Program-made: the position numbers and the translations under genes
In this document: positions 33,194 through 35,286 of the stretch, in pieces
Layout of the letters: every line of letters begins with the position of its first letter
Numbering within the stretch: the stretch's first letter is position 1
The notes under the pieces: generated by a model
What the model was told of the DNA's origin: nothing
The model's input: only the letters and a program-made list of their open reading frames with translations
The model's database searches: none
Assembly (NCBI RefSeq): GCF_004010095.1
Contig: NZ_RRYD01000005.1
Location: 1-35,286, forward strand
DNA: 35,286 nt
Direction: 5' to 3'
Origin: Lacticaseibacillus hulanensis
GTDB lineage: Bacteria; Bacillota; Bacilli; Lactobacillales; Lactobacillaceae

Positions 33194-34147
33194 ATGATTA
33201 ACGAAGCAGAAGCAATGCCAATCTTTTTTGCGGTGGATGATCACTACGCGGCTAGTTTGGCGGTTGCGGTGCAGTCACTTATTGCAAACTCTGACCCCAA
33301 GAAGCAATACAAGGTCATTGTGCTCAACCAGGGGCTGCAGGCGGCGAACCAGGAACGGCTAAAGCAACTGGCAACCGACAACGTGGGGGTTGAATTGCTC
33401 CCGATGGCGGACCAAATTAAGGCCTGCCTCGCCGATGATAACAACAAGCTCCGCGCGGATTACTTTACACTCACGATTTATTACCGGCTATTCATCGCGG
33501 AAATGTTCCCGCAGTACGATAAGGGGCTGTATCTGGATGCGGACGTCATCGTGCTTGATGACATTGCGAACCTGTTCGCCACCGATGTTTCTGACAGTTT
33601 GGTTGCCGCAGCGTGTGATCCATTTATTGCGAAGGACAAAATCATGTCGCAGTACGCTGAACGCTCAGTCGGCGTGCCCGCCACCGATTACGTCAACTCT
33701 GGTGTGCTGGTGATGAACCTTGCCAAGATGCGACAGGCTAATTTTGCGGGCCATTTTGTGGACATGCTGAATAAGTACAAGTTCAACAGCATTGCACCTG
33801 ATCAGGACTATCTGAACGCAATCGCGCACGACCAGATGGTGCACCTACCACTAAGCTGGAACGTTCAGGAAGTCGCACCAAGTTATGACGTTAAACTGGT
33901 ACACTACAACCTGTTCAAGAAACCTTGGCACTATGTTGAAGTACCAAATGGCGATGATTTCTGGATTTACGCCAAGCAAACACCGTACGCAGACCAGCTC
34001 ATGCAGCAGCGTGAAGAGTTCTCTGAAGCCGACGCGGCACTTGATGATAAGCACATGAGTAACATGGTGGCACGTGCGGAGATAATCACGGACCAGCCCG
34101 CATCGTTTGCTAAGATTCAGCAGGCAACGGGGGAGGTTCGTCTGTGA
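33194..34147 (+). CDS. GT8-family glycosyltransferase, 317 aa
   Basis: A second GT8 enzyme. MPIFFAVDDHYAASLAVAVQSLI starts the Rossmann-like part, GLYLDADVIVLDD holds the DxD (Asp115, Asp117), YVNSGVLVMNL is the family signature, and HYNLFKKPWHY closes the active site. It has about 40 residues beyond the first GT8, including a C-terminal tail (~270-317) of unclear role. AAAGGAG before the ATG at 33194 favours this start over 33140. It overlaps the next gene by four bases (GTGA), a sign of translational coupling. Donor and acceptor sugars cannot be deduced. Confidence 0.88.
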   Translation: MINEAEAMPIFFAVDDHYAASLAVAVQSLIANSDPKKQYKVIVLNQGLQAANQERLKQLATDNVGVELLPMADQIKACLADDNNKLRADYFTLTIYYRLFIAEMFPQYDKGLYLDADVIVLDDIANLFATDVSDSLVAAACDPFIAKDKIMSQYAERSVGVPATDYVNSGVLVMNLAKMRQANFAGHFVDMLNKYKFNSIAPDQDYLNAIAHDQMVHLPLSWNVQEVAPSYDVKLVHYNLFKKPWHYVEVPNGDDFWIYAKQTPYADQLMQQREEFSEADAALDDKHMSNMVARAEIITDQPASFAKIQQATGEVRL

Positions 34148-35019
34148 GTATTGCAGATCAAATCCTGCATGGAAAACACGAGCAAACAATTGCAAATATT
34201 GCCCGTGCGGTGGCCGACTCGACCTTAAACGCGAAGGTAGAACCTGGTGATCCGGAATTAACTGCGGCTGAGGCCAAGCAAGAACTACTTAAGTATCAAC
34301 AGCGCCGCACCACAGCGGCATTTCGTATTAATACGTTGATTACGCGAAAAATGCTGGACGTAACGGCTGCGTGGGTGGGGCATTCGGTCACCTTTACGGG
34401 GATGGACAACCTGGCGCGGGTAAAAAGTGGCGCAATTGTGACCAGCAACCACTTTTCGCCAATCGAAAATCTCTTCGTGCGCAGTGCGGCACGGGGGCAC
34501 CGGCTGCACATCGTCAGCCAATTAACCAACCTCAAGATGACCGGGATTCTCGGCTACCTGATGAACTACGGGGACACGCTGCCGATTAGCAGTAACCGCG
34601 AATGGATGGGCCGCGAGTTTCCCAAACTAATTCAGTCTAACCTGGCAGACCACGGCTGGGTGCTGATATATCCAGAGCAGGAGATGTGGTTTAACTACCG
34701 CAAGCCTAGGCCGATGCAGCGTGGCGCTTACTATTACGCCGCGCGGTTTAACGTGCCAGTGGTATCGATGTTCGTGAGCATGACGGATGAAGCGCGGCAC
34801 GTCACCAAGGATTTCAACGCTATTCATTACACGGTTCACGTGTTGCCGCCCATTTACCCGGACGAATCGCTAGGGGTACGTGCTGCAAGCCTGGCCATGC
34901 AAAAGCAGGACTACGCGCAAAAGTGTGCCGCTTACGAGCAGGCTTACGGTAAGAAACTGGACTACGCCTTCGCCCCAAGCGACATTGCGGGCTGGCGGGG
35001 CCAAGAACCTGAAGCGTAA
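34144..35019 (+). CDS. PlsC-like acyltransferase family protein, 291 aa
   Basis: A second acyltransferase-type protein, larger than the first, with a charged N-terminal extension of about 60 residues. The catalytic block is TSNHFSPIENLF: His103 is followed after four residues by Glu108 where PlsC has Asp (HX4E instead of HX4D). The second block is LIYPEQEMWFNYRKPRPMQRGAYYYA. Function as an acyltransferase is likely but not certain because of the substitution. The GTG start at 34144 overlaps the previous stop codon, and GGGAGG lies just upstream, so it is coupled to the GT8 gene. Last gene of the operon; a structured repeat begins shortly after the stop. Confidence 0.8.
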   Translation: MSIADQILHGKHEQTIANIARAVADSTLNAKVEPGDPELTAAEAKQELLKYQQRRTTAAFRINTLITRKMLDVTAAWVGHSVTFTGMDNLARVKSGAIVTSNHFSPIENLFVRSAARGHRLHIVSQLTNLKMTGILGYLMNYGDTLPISSNREWMGREFPKLIQSNLADHGWVLIYPEQEMWFNYRKPRPMQRGAYYYAARFNVPVVSMFVSMTDEARHVTKDFNAIHYTVHVLPPIYPDESLGVRAASLAMQKQDYAQKCAAYEQAYGKKLDYAFAPSDIAGWRGQEPEA

Positions 35020-35039
35020 ATTGCGATTGCTGTTCGTCA

Positions 35040-35286
35040 GCGTGAGTGGTTCTTACTTAGTGAGTACTGAGTGGTATAGGGGCCGCGACTGGGCAGGGCC
35101 GGTGCGCGTTCCGTGCGGTTGGGATTTTCCGTGCGGCCGGTTGAAGCCCCAAAAACCGGGTCTTCAACCTAAAAATTCAGCCCCGCATCTGCTTTTTGGG
35201 GTCACAAATTTAATACGTATTGTTAAGACCTGCTGGGAAACTTTGCTCTTCCTGACGGGTCTTAATTTTTGCCGGCTATGGTGTGG
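35040..35286. repeat. Structured intergenic element, copy D, cut by the window end
   Basis: Positions 35068-35286 are the reverse complement of about 28131-28350 (copy C) with roughly 17 differences by eye. The hairpin GGTTGAAG/CTTCAACC (35139-35146, 35162-35169) is followed by TAAAAATTCAGCCCCGCATC. A second hairpin TTAAGACC/GGTCTTAA (35223-35230, 35258-35265) runs into TTTTT and could end the upstream operon. The sequence stops at GGTGTGG, inside what in copy C is a further hairpin, so the element continues past the window. It begins within ~50 bp of the acyltransferase stop. Confidence 0.88.

Overview
The window looks like a chromosomal segment of a lactic acid bacterium, most likely family Lactobacillaceae, with base composition near 50% GC. 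The evidence is strong AGGAGG-type ribosome binding sites, a tyrS T-box leader, a metK leader of the SMK (SAM-III) type found in Lactobacillales, WalR-type boxes before cell-wall hydrolase genes, a KxFKxxKGW-type signal peptide and typical lactobacillar gene content. I cannot name the genus. No tRNA, rRNA, CRISPR array, transposase or prophage gene is visible.

Left part (1-8.1 kb): a 62-bp tandem repeat, a universal stress protein (usp), a TetR regulator divergent from an AI-2E-family membrane protein, the glycolytic phosphoglycerate mutase gpmA, a PdaC-like polysaccharide deacetylase lipoprotein, two nucleoside diphosphate kinase paralogues on either side of a thioredoxin-like gene, and cutC. 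Middle part (8.2-18.3 kb): a YhgE/Pip-type membrane protein, two tandem membrane diguanylate cyclases with decayed EAL domains, an MgtC-family protein, a 91-aa orphan, and T-box-controlled tyrS set among DnaA-box-like sequences. Then (18.5-27.5 kb): two secreted NlpC/P60 hydrolases, each preceded by a WalR-like box, with a guanylate-kinase-like gene between them; a DMT transporter with an unknown membrane protein; SMK-riboswitch-controlled metK; and a DHA2 drug-efflux transporter.

Right part (27.5-35.3 kb) is the most unusual. A 922-aa protein joins a TOTE-type archaeo-eukaryotic primase domain, a DExH helicase and a C-terminal PLD-like region, with apparent losses of catalytic residues. Divergent to it is a four-gene operon: acyltransferase, GT8, GT8, acyltransferase. 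This block is bracketed by about 220-bp inverted copies of a structured, palindrome-rich intergenic element.

That element is the best candidate for something undescribed. Related copies lie at about 7.25-7.45, 27.53-27.90, 28.03-28.38 and 35.04-35.29 kb, all just after gene 3' ends and three of them between convergent genes. They share a module of a hairpin followed by a TAAAAATTYAGC-like motif. Two related hairpins have perfect 17-bp stems that differ in sequence but keep their pairing. A second, unrelated repeat family (62-bp unit) occurs at 1-213, 19819-19873 and 19935-19992.

All alignments, identities and motif matches were read by eye. Family assignments come from memory of the families, not from database searches.
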